DNA of 64,000 bases. Source: Parabacteroides goldsteinii DSM 19448 = WAL 12034 (GTDB lineage: Bacteria > Bacteroidota > Bacteroidia > Bacteroidales > Tannerellaceae). Positions 9,438 through 17,951 of the stretch are shown one piece after another; positions within the stretch are counted from its first letter, which is position 1; the number at the start of each line of letters is the position of its first letter. The notes beneath the pieces are model-generated. The model had not been told where the DNA came from. It saw only the letters and a list, made by a program, of their open reading frames with translations, and searched no databases. The translations under genes and the position numbers were made by a program. The stretch is from the NCBI RefSeq assembly GCF_000969835.1, contig NZ_KQ033912.1:630221-694220 (forward strand), given 5' to 3'.

Positions 9438-11312
9438 TCATTTTACCCCTGCCACTTTCACCGGTTCTTCTTTTATATTCAGTTTATGTCCCAGATAATC
9501 ATAGCGGATAATCATGTCTGATATTTCCCAGGCTTCTTTGGCCTGACGGATATTCTCATCGGGAACACCAGCCGTATCTCCGATAAGATTGAACTGGGGG
9601 TCGACATCAAAATCAGGTTTCAGCGGATTAAAGATACTTTCTCCCAATCCTTTCCACCAGTAATCATTCAGCCCCAACAGCTCCAGCAATGTCGGATAGA
9701 CATCCACCTGTCCCATGACTTTGCCATAATACATATTAAATGGCGCATTCAGAATGATTAGCGGAACAAACGATTTATCAGCTACAATATCCTTTCCTAC
9801 CGGATCGTTGCACAGTTCTTTCCTGACTGTTCCCAATGCTTCATGGTCTCCCATGATCACGACTAAAGTATTATCGAAACGCTTGTCCGCTTTGATCTTT
9901 GCTACAAATTCACCTATTGCCCGGTCTGTATAATTGGCCATGGTCATATAGTTATTCAAGACCTCCGGGACTTCGGGCGAAAAAGAAACTCTTTTCAATG
10001 AATCCGGCAAAATAAAAGGATTATGCCCGGAATAGGTAATACATTGCACCAGCGTATTTCCGGATTCATCCCAAACTTCATTCTTCTGTATTTTATCCAG
10101 ACACTGGCGCAAAAAGGCACGGTCACCCACCTGGTTACGCGAACCGACCGGCTCTTCCTGTACAAAACAGTTTTTCGAAACCAGACTGTCATACCCCAGA
10201 ACCGGAGCTATTATACATTGATTCCAGACCATCGGTTTGTCGATAGTCAAGCTATATGCTTTGGCATCCTTATGTTTTTCTTTAAACGCCTTTACAATAG
10301 AAGGATAATATGATTCCGGGAATTTGATGCTGTAAGGTCCGGAGTTGATAGGCAAAAGCCCGGAACTCATCAGCAACTGGGCATCGATCGAACGCCCTCC
10401 TTTCACCTGCGATAAAACATGAGGGGCATAGATCACCGACGTATCCTTTAATATTCTATTCAGGTTCGGAGTAATCTCCTGGCCTTCCACCGTCTTATCC
10501 AACACCCAGCTTTCCAATGATTCGGCCAGGATTATAATACAATTATCCTTTGGATTAAATGGTGATAAAACGGATTTGCAATCCGTTTTCCTGGCTAGCC
10601 AGGAATCGATACGGGCCTTTATCTCCGGTGTATAGACTATCTGGTCGCAGGTATAATCATAATAAAGAGAACCGAAAATCGTATACATCGGGATATTACA
10701 AGTATGCAAATAGGCATCCTGCAATCTCTCATAAGCAACTTTAAAACCATTCTGGCTCCAAAGACGAACAGCAGGAATCAAAGCCACTAAAACAATCAGA
10801 ACCAGATAACGTGCAAAAGCAAAACCGCCTTTACACCGTACCGCCTGTTCCGTTTCATGTTTCCGATGAAAATTATACCACCACAAAACACCCGCAGCCA
10901 TTGTAGACAAAGGGAAAAACAGATCGACCATCCGCCAGGAATCAAATACACTGCTGGTAAAATCAGACAAATTGTCTATCAGCAAATAGCTATCCAACGG
11001 TATGGCAGTAAAGTAAGTCCTGAAATACATCAGGTTCGAAATAAGCAAACCGTCCAGCAGAAAGAAAATCACCAGGGTAGTCTTGACAGCACGAAAGCAA
11101 ACCAGGGGTAATAACAAAAATAAGGAGACTAATATAGTATCCAGATAAGTTTCAATCTTTGAAAATGGAGTAAATGTAGATAACATGCACCAAAGCAGAT
11201 TGAACCACATAAACTTCAGAAACAAGACAGCAAAAAATAAACCGATCAACTTCCTGCTTTCCGTTCCGCCCGGAAAGAAAAAGTCTTTTAACTTAGAAAA
11301 CCGCATCCGCAA
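9438..11312 (-). CDS. LTA synthase-family membrane sulfatase/phosphotransferase
   Basis: Membrane enzyme of the LtaS/phosphoethanolamine-transferase type, expected to transfer a phospho-group to an envelope glycolipid or glycan. Bacteroidales do not make lipoteichoic acid, so the true acceptor is unknown. In 624 aa there are about five membrane helices in the first 185 residues, then an extracytoplasmic alkaline-phosphatase fold: IILAESLESW (metal ligand E264), GGRSIDAQ with a Ser (S308) where LtaS has the catalytic Thr, and MGDHEALGT. Residues 241-248 (RKTDCKSV) are encoded by a compact palindrome that looks inserted in frame. Monocistronic, convergent with patB. Confidence 0.88.
   Translation of the reverse strand: MRMRFSKLKDFFFPGGTESRKLIGLFFAVLFLKFMWFNLLWCMLSTFTPFSKIETYLDTILVSLFLLLPLVCFRAVKTTLVIFFLLDGLLISNLMYFRTYFTAIPLDSYLLIDNLSDFTSSVFDSWRMVDLFFPLSTMAAGVLWWYNFHRKHETEQAVRCKGGFAFARYLVLIVLVALIPAVRLWSQNGFKVAYERLQDAYLHTCNIPMYTIFGSLYYDYTCDQIVYTPEIKARIDSWLARKTDCKSVLSPFNPKDNCIIILAESLESWVLDKTVEGQEITPNLNRILKDTSVIYAPHVLSQVKGGRSIDAQLLMSSGLLPINSGPYSIKFPESYYPSIVKAFKEKHKDAKAYSLTIDKPMVWNQCIIAPVLGYDSLVSKNCFVQEEPVGSRNQVGDRAFLRQCLDKIQKNEVWDESGNTLVQCITYSGHNPFILPDSLKRVSFSPEVPEVLNNYMTMANYTDRAIGEFVAKIKADKRFDNTLVVIMGDHEALGTVRKELCNDPVGKDIVADKSFVPLIILNAPFNMYYGKVMGQVDVYPTLLELLGLNDYWWKGLGESIFNPLKPDFDVDPQFNLIGDTAGVPDENIRQAKEAWEISDMIIRYDYLGHKLNIKEEPVKVAGVK
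10567..10603. repeat. Two abutting palindromes inside the LTA-synthase-like CDS
   Basis: 10567-10589 has 10-bp arms AAAACGGATT/AATCCGTTTT around TGC, and 10590-10603 is the perfect palindrome CCTGGCTAGCCAGG. Both are in frame in the linker between the membrane part and the sulfatase fold and are translated as WLARKTDCKSV. The look is that of a small palindromic element tolerated inside a coding region. Confidence 0.7.
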
Positions 11313-11470
11313 ACACTACTTTATTAACCTACCGACAAACACTGTAACCATAGAATAAGTACAGGATCTCTCATTTTTATTTCAGCCGACAAAGATAACT
11401 ATATTCTAGCTTAAAACATTACATATCTTTATTTTTAAAAGAATAACCTGATTAAGTCGGAAATTATACG

Positions 11471-11478
11471 TAAATTTG
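11471..11478 (+). promoter_or_regulatory. Putative -7 element TAAATTTG for slyD
   Basis: Match to TAnnTTTG, 33 bp before the chosen ATG at 11512. It supports this internal ATG over the in-frame one at 11476, which would lie right at the transcription start. Confidence 0.55.
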
Positions 11479-11511
11479 TCCTCGTTTTATTTATTACAAA
11501 TACAATTAAAA

Positions 11512-12093
11512 ATGAAAATTACAGCAAATAAGTTCGTTGCGGTTACATATGACCTGAACGTAGGAGAAGGTGAAGAGCGTGAGTTGATGGAAAAAGCAGT
11601 AGCTGAGGCTCCGTTGAAATTCATCTTTGGAACAGGCGCAATGCTCCCGGCTTTCGAAGATGCTTTGAAAGGTCTGGAAGTAGGCGACAAGTTCGACTTC
11701 TCTATCGCTCCGGCTGACGCATACGGAGAATATGTGGAAGATCACGTGCTTGATCTGCCAAAAAACATTTTCGAAGTTGAAGGTAAGTTCGACTCTGAAA
11801 TCATCAAAGAAGGTAACACTGTTCCTATGATGGATTCAAACGGTAACCGTCTGAACGGTTCTGTTCTGGAAGTGAAAGATGACGTTGTCGTTATGGACTT
11901 CAACCATCCGTTGGCAGGTGAAACACTTCACTTCAGCGGTGAAGTTATCGACGTTCACGAACCGACAGCAGAAGAAATTGCAGCTTTATCAGCACCGACA
12001 GGCGGATGTGGTTGCGGATGCGACGACTGTGGAAGCGATTGCGGTGACCACGATCACAAAGACGGTGGTTGCGGATGCGGTAGCTGTCACTAA
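11512..12093 (+). CDS. slyD: FKBP-type peptidyl-prolyl cis-trans isomerase, SlyD type with metal-binding tail
   Basis: Cytoplasmic prolyl isomerase and chaperone. It has 193 aa from the ATG at 11512 (MKITANKFVAVTY). FKBP parts are FIFGTGAMLPAFEDALKGL and HPLAGETLHF, with the inserted chaperone flap between them (about residues 70-125). The C-terminal 30 residues are rich in Cys, His, Asp and Gly (GGCGCGCDDCGSDCGDHDHK), like the nickel/zinc-binding tail of SlyD that supplies metal to hydrogenases in other bacteria. The start further upstream at 11476 would add 12 residues not seen in the family. Monocistronic. Confidence 0.93.
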   Translation: MKITANKFVAVTYDLNVGEGEERELMEKAVAEAPLKFIFGTGAMLPAFEDALKGLEVGDKFDFSIAPADAYGEYVEDHVLDLPKNIFEVEGKFDSEIIKEGNTVPMMDSNGNRLNGSVLEVKDDVVVMDFNHPLAGETLHFSGEVIDVHEPTAEEIAALSAPTGGCGCGCDDCGSDCGDHDHKDGGCGCGSCH

Positions 12094-12102
12094 TAAATGG
12101 AT

Positions 12103-12143
12103 AATGCAGAATGGGGAATGAAGAATGAAACAGATTCTGCATT
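12103..12143. repeat. Fold-back repeat between slyD and aroC
   Basis: Perfect 10-bp arms AATGCAGAAT (12103-12112) and ATTCTGCATT (12134-12143), followed by CCTCATTTTTCATTTT. It sits in a run of word-like GAATG/AATGA repeats and can act as the slyD terminator. A similar fold-back lies after aroC. Confidence 0.6.
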
Positions 12144-12200
12144 CCTCATTTTTCATTTTAAGCGATATAATTCTTAATTCTCCACTTGCATTTACTACAT

Positions 12201-13271
12201 ATGAATACATTCGGAAATATATATAGATTAACTTCATTCGGAGAGTCACACGGTCCGGGTATCGGAGGTGTTATCGACGGATGCCCGGCTGGTATCGAAC
12301 TGGATACAGATTTCATCCAAAAAGAATTAAACCGCCGTAAACCGGGACAATCCAAAATTACGACTCCCCGCAAGGAAGACGACGAAGTACAATTCCTTTC
12401 CGGGATTTACGAGGGAAAAACGACCGGCACGCCGATCGGTTTCATTATCTGGAACAAGAATCAGCATTCGTCCGATTACGACAATATGAAGACAGTCTAC
12501 CGTCCTTCGCATGCCGATTATACTTATCAAACAAAATATGGTATCCGTGATCCCCGTGGCGGTGGCCGTTCATCTGCCCGTGAAACAATCGCACGATGTG
12601 TAGCCGGAGCAATAGCCAAACTGGCCTTACGCCAGAAAGGTATCCATATCCAGGCTTATACTTCACAGGTAGGTCCCATCAAGCTGGAAGGTTCATATAA
12701 AGACTACGACTTGAATCTGACCGAAGAAAGCGCAGTAAGATGTCCCGACCCGGAAAAGGCGGCAGAGATGGAACAGTTAATTGCCGAAGTGAAATCCAAA
12801 GGAGACACGATCGGCGGAGTTATTACTTGCGTAGTCAAAGGGACTCCCATCGGTTTGGGTGAACCTGTTTTCGGCAAACTACATGCAGCTTTAGGCCATG
12901 CCATGTTGACAATCAATGCCGTCAAAGGATTTGAATATGGTGACGGATTCGAAGCGGCCCTCTATCGTGGTTCCCAGCGTAACGACCGTTTCTTCAATGA
13001 CAACGGACATATCAATACTCATACAAACAACTCGGGAGGTATCCAGGGAGGTATCTCCAACGGACAAGATATTTATTTCCGTGTCGCTTTTAAATCAGTG
13101 GCTACGATCCTGATGGAACAGGAAACCGTCAGCATGGATGGAGAAGACACAATCCTGAAAGCCCGCGGACGCCATGACCCCTGTGTGCTTCCACGTGCCG
13201 TTCCCATTGTCGAATCGATGGCAGCAATGACTTTGCTTGATTATTTGTTGATACAGAAGACTAGAGAATAA
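12201..13271 (+). CDS. aroC: Chorismate synthase
   Basis: Last step of the shikimate pathway: converts 5-enolpyruvylshikimate 3-phosphate to chorismate with reduced FMN. It has 356 aa from the ATG at 12201 ([18 protein letters not shown]). Signature stretches are [36 protein letters not shown] residues about 118-137, and [13 protein letters not shown]. The upstream in-frame ATG at 12186 adds only five residues. It is flanked on both sides by intergenic fold-back repeats and convergent with rlmH. Confidence 0.98.
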   Translation: MNTFGNIYRLTSFGESHGPGIGGVIDGCPAGIELDTDFIQKELNRRKPGQSKITTPRKEDDEVQFLSGIYEGKTTGTPIGFIIWNKNQHSSDYDNMKTVYRPSHADYTYQTKYGIRDPRGGGRSSARETIARCVAGAIAKLALRQKGIHIQAYTSQVGPIKLEGSYKDYDLNLTEESAVRCPDPEKAAEMEQLIAEVKSKGDTIGGVITCVVKGTPIGLGEPVFGKLHAALGHAMLTINAVKGFEYGDGFEAALYRGSQRNDRFFNDNGHINTHTNNSGGIQGGISNGQDIYFRVAFKSVATILMEQETVSMDGEDTILKARGRHDPCVLPRAVPIVESMAAMTLLDYLLIQKTRE

Positions 13272-13285
13272 TATGCCAATGTGTC

Positions 13286-13349
13286 AATGTGCTAATATGC
13301 CAATTAAAAAATAGAGCCATCACTCTTTTAATTGGCATATTGGCACATT
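13286..13349. terminator. Long near-perfect inverted repeat between aroC and rlmH
   Basis: Arms 13286-13309 and 13326-13349 (24 bp, one mismatch) made of the words AATGTGC, AATATGCC and AATT. It lies between convergent genes and should terminate both. The word structure (TGTCAATGTGCTAATATGCC) looks like an expanded low-complexity element rather than an ordinary terminator. Confidence 0.75.
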
Positions 13350-13352
13350 ATT

Positions 13353-13826
13353 CTATTCATGATGATAAGGTTCATTATTCAGAATAGTCATCGCGCGGTA
13401 AATCTGTTCAATAAAAATCAGACGGATCATCTGATGCGAAAAAGTCATCTTGCTCAATGAAATCTTTTCCGAAGCGGCTTTATATACCGCTTCACTGAAT
13501 CCATACGGACCACCGACCACAAAGACCAGCCGTTTCGGTACCGTATGCATCTTCTTTTCTATATAAGCAGAAAATTGCATGGAAGTAAATTCTTTCCCTT
13601 TATCATCCAACAAAACCAGATAATCACCGGATTGCAATGTCTTTAAAATCAATTCCCCTTCCTTCTCTTTCTGCTGGACTTCCGATAAGTTTTTTACGTT
13701 CTTGATATCGGGGATAACCTCCATTTCAAAAGGGATATAATGAACCAGACGGTTCTTATATTCATTAATAGCCTCCACAAAATAACCGGCATCCGTCTTG
13801 CCTATTACAATCAGTGCAATCTTCAT
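13353..13826 (-). CDS. rlmH: 23S rRNA pseudouridine-1915 N3-methyltransferase
   Basis: SPOUT-class methyltransferase acting on Psi1915 of 23S rRNA in assembled 70S ribosomes. It has 157 aa from the ATG at 13826 (MKIALIVIGKTDAGYF), the standard length. The knot motif is VFVVGGPYGFSEAVY and the C-terminus LSKMTFSHQMIRLIFIEQIYRA is highly typical. An in-frame ATG at 13874 would add a Cys-containing leader not found in the family and is rejected. Divergent from the DUF4783-nadC operon. Confidence 0.97.
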   Translation of the reverse strand: MKIALIVIGKTDAGYFVEAINEYKNRLVHYIPFEMEVIPDIKNVKNLSEVQQKEKEGELILKTLQSGDYLVLLDDKGKEFTSMQFSAYIEKKMHTVPKRLVFVVGGPYGFSEAVYKAASEKISLSKMTFSHQMIRLIFIEQIYRAMTILNNEPYHHE

Positions 13827-13873
13827 TCGTTGACATTTTAATATTGAAGGCGCTAATTTACAGGAAAAATACA

Positions 13874-13881
13874 TACCTTTG
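13874..13881 (+). promoter_or_regulatory. Putative -7 element TACCTTTG for the DUF4783-nadC operon
   Basis: Exact match to the Bacteroidetes -7 consensus, 33 bp before the ATG at 13915. Confidence 0.65.
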
Positions 13882-13914
13882 CATCAGAATACTCATAAAA
13901 AGAGGAGATAGCTT

Positions 13915-14286
13915 ATGAAACGATTATTACTTACATTGGCATTGGTATTCTCAATTTTGAGCGTAATGGCAGCCGATATTACTCCGATATCAAACGCCTT
14001 CAAAGGAGGAGATGCCTCTACACTGACAGGAGCAATGGACCAAGAAGTAGATATGGCCCTACCCGGCTCATCTAAAAAGTGCAGCGGAAGCGAAGCCGTT
14101 AAGATGCTGTCTACTTTTTTTGGCAGTAACAAACCTTCGGGATTCTCCGTGGTACATCATGCAGACAAAAAAGACGCTGGATTTTTTGTCGGTAAACTCC
14201 CGACCGCTTCAGGCGAATATCGTGTAAACATTACTTACCGTGCCGACGGCAACAAAGCGATTATACAATCAATCAGAATAGAATAA
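13915..14286 (+). CDS. DUF4783 secreted protein
   Basis: Small protein with a signal peptide (residues 1-20, cleaved near SVMAA) and a single NTF2-like DUF4783 domain, 123 aa. No catalytic residues can be named. It is co-transcribed with nadC, whose ATG follows 3 bp after the stop. The pairing may be a conserved Bacteroidales arrangement, but the sequence gives no functional link to NAD synthesis. Confidence 0.85.
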   Translation: MKRLLLTLALVFSILSVMAADITPISNAFKGGDASTLTGAMDQEVDMALPGSSKKCSGSEAVKMLSTFFGSNKPSGFSVVHHADKKDAGFFVGKLPTASGEYRVNITYRADGNKAIIQSIRIE

Positions 14287-14289
14287 CAA

Positions 14290-15129
14290 ATGGATCAGTT
14301 AATTGACGATTTAATTAAATTATCGTTTGCCGAAGACATCGGTGACGGCGATCATACAACGTTATGCTGCATTCCCGAAACAGCTATGGGAAAGAGTCAG
14401 CTTATTATCAAAGAGGATGGCGTACTGGCCGGTGTGGAAATGGCTAAACGCATCTTCCATGACTTCGACCCGGAACTAAAAATGACAATCTTCATCAATG
14501 ATGGCGCAGAAGTAAAGAAAGGCGATATCGCTTTTACCGTTGAAGGAAAAGTGCAGTCGCTGCTACAGACAGAACGCCTGATGTTGAACGTTATGCAACG
14601 TATGAGCGGTATTGCAACAACAACCCGCAAATATGTAAAAGCACTGGAAGGAACTAAAACCCGCGTACTGGATACCCGTAAGACGACTCCGGGCATGCGT
14701 ATGATGGAAAAGGATGCTGTAAAGATCGGCGGCGGTGTCAACCATCGTATCGGACTATTCGACATGATCCTGCTGAAAGATAATCATGTAGACTTTGCCG
14801 GTGGCATCGAACAGGCTATTACCCGTGCACAGAACTACCTGAAAGAAAAAGGCAAAAACCTGAAGATCGAAATCGAAGTACGCAACTTCGACGAATTGCA
14901 GCAGGCAATGAATGTTGGCGGTATCGACCGCATCATGCTGGATAATTTCAATATCGAAGATACAAAGAAAGCAGTCGAAATGATTGGAGGACGCTTCGAA
15001 ACCGAATCATCCGGCGGTATCACATTCGACACACTGCGCGATTATGCAGAATGCGGCGTAGACTTTATCTCTGTCGGAGCACTAACCCACTCGGTCAAAA
15101 GTCTCGATATGAGTTTGAAGGCTTGCTAA
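14290..15129 (+). CDS. nadC: Nicotinate-nucleotide pyrophosphorylase (carboxylating)
   Basis: Quinolinate phosphoribosyltransferase: quinolinate and PRPP give nicotinate mononucleotide in de novo NAD synthesis. It has 279 aa, full length. Characteristic stretches are AEDIGDGDHTT at the start, LNVMQRMSGIATTTR, TRKTTPGMRMMEKDAV, GGGVNHRIGLFDMILLKDNH and the C-terminal SSGGITFDTLRDYA with SVGALTHSV. It follows DUF4783 in a two-gene operon closed by a strong terminator. Confidence 0.98.
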   Translation: MDQLIDDLIKLSFAEDIGDGDHTTLCCIPETAMGKSQLIIKEDGVLAGVEMAKRIFHDFDPELKMTIFINDGAEVKKGDIAFTVEGKVQSLLQTERLMLNVMQRMSGIATTTRKYVKALEGTKTRVLDTRKTTPGMRMMEKDAVKIGGGVNHRIGLFDMILLKDNHVDFAGGIEQAITRAQNYLKEKGKNLKIEIEVRNFDELQQAMNVGGIDRIMLDNFNIEDTKKAVEMIGGRFETESSGGITFDTLRDYAECGVDFISVGALTHSVKSLDMSLKAC

Positions 15130-15140
15130 GAAATATTCAG

Positions 15141-15176
15141 AAGGCGGATGGTTGATTATCCGCCTTTCTCTTTTTT
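15141..15176 (+). terminator. Intrinsic terminator of nadC
   Basis: Arms AAGGCGGAT (15141-15149) and ATCCGCCTT (15158-15166) followed by TCTCTTTTTT. It overlaps the stop of the convergent acetyltransferase gene. Confidence 0.85.
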
Positions 15177-15750
15177 ATCCGATACGGACCACCTCATTAT
15201 CCCTCAGCTGATACCCTTCTCCACTCTCCGGGCAAATAGCAAAACCTTTCTCATCAAACTCCAGTCTGTGTCCATACTCGCTGACCCAGCCGATCTGCCG
15301 GGAAGGATTACCAACGACTAAAGCATAAGCAGGAATCTCTTTAGTTACAACCGCTCCCGCACCGATCAATGCATAGGCTCCGATATTATGCCCGCAAATA
15401 ATCGTTGCATTGGCACCAATAGTAGCCCCTTTTCCTATATGAGTTTTCTTATACTGGTCTTTGCGGCAAACGGCACTGCGCGGATTTATCACATTCGTGA
15501 ACACACAGCTCGGTCCCAGAAAAACATCATCTTCACAAGTCACTCCGGTATAAACGGAAACATTATTCTGGACTTTGACGTTATTCCCCAAAACCACGCC
15601 CGGCGAAATAACGACATTCTGCCCGATATTACATTCTTCACCAATGATACAGCCGGCCATTATATGAGAAAAATGCCAAATAAAAGTATCATCGCCGATC
15701 GTACAGCCTGGATCGATCACTGCTGTTTCATGTGCCTGATAAGCTGCCAT
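15175..15750 (-). CDS. Left-handed beta-helix N-acetyltransferase (WbpD-like)
   Basis: Trimeric hexapeptide-repeat acetyltransferase, 191 aa. The repeats run from residue 8 to about 140 (IDPGCTIGDDTFIWHFSHI, IGQNVVISPGVVLGNNVKV), and the closest known type acetylates UDP-2,3-diamino sugars for O-antigen or LPS (WbpD/WlbB). The family mark NVINPRSAV and GNPSRQIGWVSEYG are present. It follows rsmI by 6 bp on the same strand and is probably co-transcribed with it, although functionally unrelated. The sugar substrate is an inference. Confidence 0.88.
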   Translation of the reverse strand: MAAYQAHETAVIDPGCTIGDDTFIWHFSHIMAGCIIGEECNIGQNVVISPGVVLGNNVKVQNNVSVYTGVTCEDDVFLGPSCVFTNVINPRSAVCRKDQYKKTHIGKGATIGANATIICGHNIGAYALIGAGAVVTKEIPAYALVVGNPSRQIGWVSEYGHRLEFDEKGFAICPESGEGYQLRDNEVVRIG

Positions 15751-15756
15751 AAAAAG

Positions 15757-16461
15757 TTATTTATAGATTAAAAAGATAGTCGGTTTCTTACTCAGATCAG
15801 GAACTTTTCCTGCCCAGTCTTTCACAGGACGGGTATGGATATATTCATCTTCACAAGTAATATCCGAAGCGATACATAATTTGGTTGACGGGCGACAAGT
15901 ACGGATCAGCTCCTCAGCCAGTTTATTGTTACGGTAAGGTGTTTCGATAAAAAGCTGTGTCTGGTTTTCCGAATAGATACGGCCTTCCAGCTTTTTGATT
16001 GTATTTGTCCGTTCCGAAGCATCGATGGGCAGATAGCCATGAAAGGCAAAACTCTGCCCGTTGAAACCGGAAGCCATTACCGACATTAATATAGAAGACG
16101 GCCCAACCAGGGGAACCACCGGATAATTCTTCCGCTGCGCAATAGCAACGACATCCGCTCCCGGATCGGCAACAGCCGGACAACCGGCCTCAGATATCAC
16201 ACCGACATGCTCCCCTTTCGTCAACGGAACCAGATAATCGGCCACATCTTCCGGCGAAGTATACTTGTTCAGTTCATAAAAAGTCAGATCATCTATCACG
16301 ATAGACGGTTCCGTCTTTTTCAGGAAACGGCGTGCAGTACGTATATTTTCAACGATGAAATGTTTGATCTGTAGAATGATTTCACGATTATATTCCGGGA
16401 GAACACGCCGATGATCGGTGTCTCCCAATGTAACCGGTATAAGGAAAAGCGATGCTTGCAT
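15757..16461 (-). CDS. rsmI: SAM-dependent methyltransferase, RsmI family
   Basis: Tetrapyrrole-methylase-fold enzyme related to RsmI, which 2'-O-methylates C1402 of 16S rRNA. It has 234 aa from the ATG at 16461 (MQASLFLIPVTLGD); the longer frame to 16623 runs back into the divergent rRNA-methyltransferase gene and is rejected. Motifs are GVISEAGCPAVADPGADVV and PLVGPSSILMSVMASGFNGQSFAFHGYLP. It lacks the N-terminal TLYVVATPIGN of canonical RsmI, so it belongs to the shorter Bacteroidetes branch and the exact target may differ. First gene of a two-gene unit with the acetyltransferase. Confidence 0.85.
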   Translation of the reverse strand: MQASLFLIPVTLGDTDHRRVLPEYNREIILQIKHFIVENIRTARRFLKKTEPSIVIDDLTFYELNKYTSPEDVADYLVPLTKGEHVGVISEAGCPAVADPGADVVAIAQRKNYPVVPLVGPSSILMSVMASGFNGQSFAFHGYLPIDASERTNTIKKLEGRIYSENQTQLFIETPYRNNKLAEELIRTCRPSTKLCIASDITCEDEYIHTRPVKDWAGKVPDLSKKPTIFLIYK

Positions 16462-16476
16462 ACTGTTAGTTTTCCG

Positions 16477-16493
16477 CAAAGTTAGTACTTTTG
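16477..16493. promoter_or_regulatory. Abutting divergent -7 elements for rsmI and the RsmF-like gene
   Basis: Minus-strand TAACTTTG (16484-16477) faces rsmI and plus-strand TACTTTTG (16486-16493) faces the rRNA m5C methyltransferase. They are one base apart in a 52-bp spacer, so the two promoters should compete for polymerase. Confidence 0.55.
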
Positions 16494-16513
16494 TGCCAAA
16501 CAAACAGAATAAG

Positions 16514-17917
16514 ATGGCACTTCCTATCGAATTTATCACACGTACCCGTGCCTTGCTGGGCGAAGAATATGACAAATTGGAAGCCGCATTGCAAGCGGAC
16601 GTTCCCGTCAGTATCCGTATCAACCGGAATAAAGGGACGAAGGCTCCCTCAACACCTCAGGTCGGCTGGAGCGAAACAGGTTATTATCTGCCCGAACGCC
16701 TGTCGTTCACCTTCGACCCGCTGTTTCATGCCGGAGCCTATTATGTGCAGGAAGCCTCCTCCATGTTCCTGGAGCAAGCCATCCGGAACTTTGTCAGCGA
16801 ACCGGTGAAATGCCTGGACCTTTGTGCCGCACCGGGTGGTAAGTCCACCCATCTGTTGAACCTTTTACCCGAAGGCAGTCTGTTGGTCAGCAACGAAGTG
16901 ATCCGTACCCGCAGTAATATCCTGGCTGAAAATATCACCAAATGGGGAAATCCGAACAATATCGTCACGAACAACGATCCCGAAGATATCGGGCGCCTTA
17001 CTCATCTGTTTGATGTTATTGTTACCGATGTCCCCTGTTCCGGCGAAGGAATGTTCCGCAAGGACACCGACAGTACCGGCGAATGGAGCGTGGCAAACGT
17101 CAACCTTTGTGCCGCCCGTCAACGCCGTATCATCCACGACATATGGAACGCACTGAAACCAGGTGGGTTGCTCATTTACAGCACCTGTACTTACAATACG
17201 GAAGAGGATGAAGATAATATACATTATATAATAGAAGAACTGGGAGCCGAAGCCCTGTCCATTCCCATCAGGGAAGAATGGCAGATCACCGGACCGCTAC
17301 GCCATGCACACCCGGTCTACCGTTTCTTCCCCCATAAAACAAAAGGGGAAGGATTCTTCCTGGCCGCCCTGCGTAAAGCGTCCGGCGAAGTCGATGAAAT
17401 AATCCGTCCTAAAAGTAAAAACAAGAAGGATAAAGGAAAAGCCGCTCCCGTCATCCCTCCTGTTGTAAACAAATGGATACAGGAGCCGGACAGCTTCCGG
17501 ATGGAAATATTCAATGATACGATACAAGCCATACCGTCCATCCATTATGACACTTGGCTATTGCTATCCACCCAGTTACGAATCGTATCTGCCGGAATCC
17601 GCATCGGAGAGATAAAAGGCAAAGATATTTTACCGGCCCATTCACTGGCTTTAAGCACGGCACTGAACAAAGAGGCTTTTACCTGTGCCGAAGTAAGCTG
17701 GGACGATGCCATCAAATACCTGAAAAAAGAAGTATTGCTTCTCCCCGCCGAAATAGAAAAAGGGTACGTACTGGTCTGCTACCAGGGATTTCCTGTAGGT
17801 TTTGTCAAACATCTCGGAAAACGAGCCAACAACCTTTATCCGCAAGAATGGCGTATCCGTACGGGATATATGCCGGAACAGGTATTACTGCTAACAGACT
17901 ACCTGCAGAAAAGGTAA
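16514..17917 (+). CDS. RsmF-like rRNA (cytosine-5) methyltransferase, NOL1/NOP2/Sun family
   Basis: SAM-dependent RNA m5C methyltransferase, 467 aa from the ATG at 16514 (MALPIEFITRTRALLG). The catalytic core has CLDLCAAPGGKSTHLLNLL (SAM binding), DVPCSGEGMFRKD and STCTYNTEEDEDNI, so both active-site cysteines are present. The C-terminal 150 residues look like the RsmF-type PUA-like extension. The longer frame from 16418 overlaps rsmI and is rejected. Promoter element at 16486-16493 gives a leader of about 15 nt. Confidence 0.94.
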   Translation: MALPIEFITRTRALLGEEYDKLEAALQADVPVSIRINRNKGTKAPSTPQVGWSETGYYLPERLSFTFDPLFHAGAYYVQEASSMFLEQAIRNFVSEPVKCLDLCAAPGGKSTHLLNLLPEGSLLVSNEVIRTRSNILAENITKWGNPNNIVTNNDPEDIGRLTHLFDVIVTDVPCSGEGMFRKDTDSTGEWSVANVNLCAARQRRIIHDIWNALKPGGLLIYSTCTYNTEEDEDNIHYIIEELGAEALSIPIREEWQITGPLRHAHPVYRFFPHKTKGEGFFLAALRKASGEVDEIIRPKSKNKKDKGKAAPVIPPVVNKWIQEPDSFRMEIFNDTIQAIPSIHYDTWLLLSTQLRIVSAGIRIGEIKGKDILPAHSLALSTALNKEAFTCAEVSWDDAIKYLKKEVLLLPAEIEKGYVLVCYQGFPVGFVKHLGKRANNLYPQEWRIRTGYMPEQVLLLTDYLQKR

Positions 17918-17951
17918 TGCCTTTGCCTCACTGGTGCTAGTGAGGGTACAG

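Noticed and set aside
10567..10603. True tRNA-Cys fragment or gene
   Set aside because: Only the anticodon-arm-like stem is present; no acceptor, D or T arm can be formed around it.
16462..16623. N-terminal extension of rsmI
   Set aside because: It would overlap the divergent methyltransferase gene and its promoter; the extension has no family likeness.
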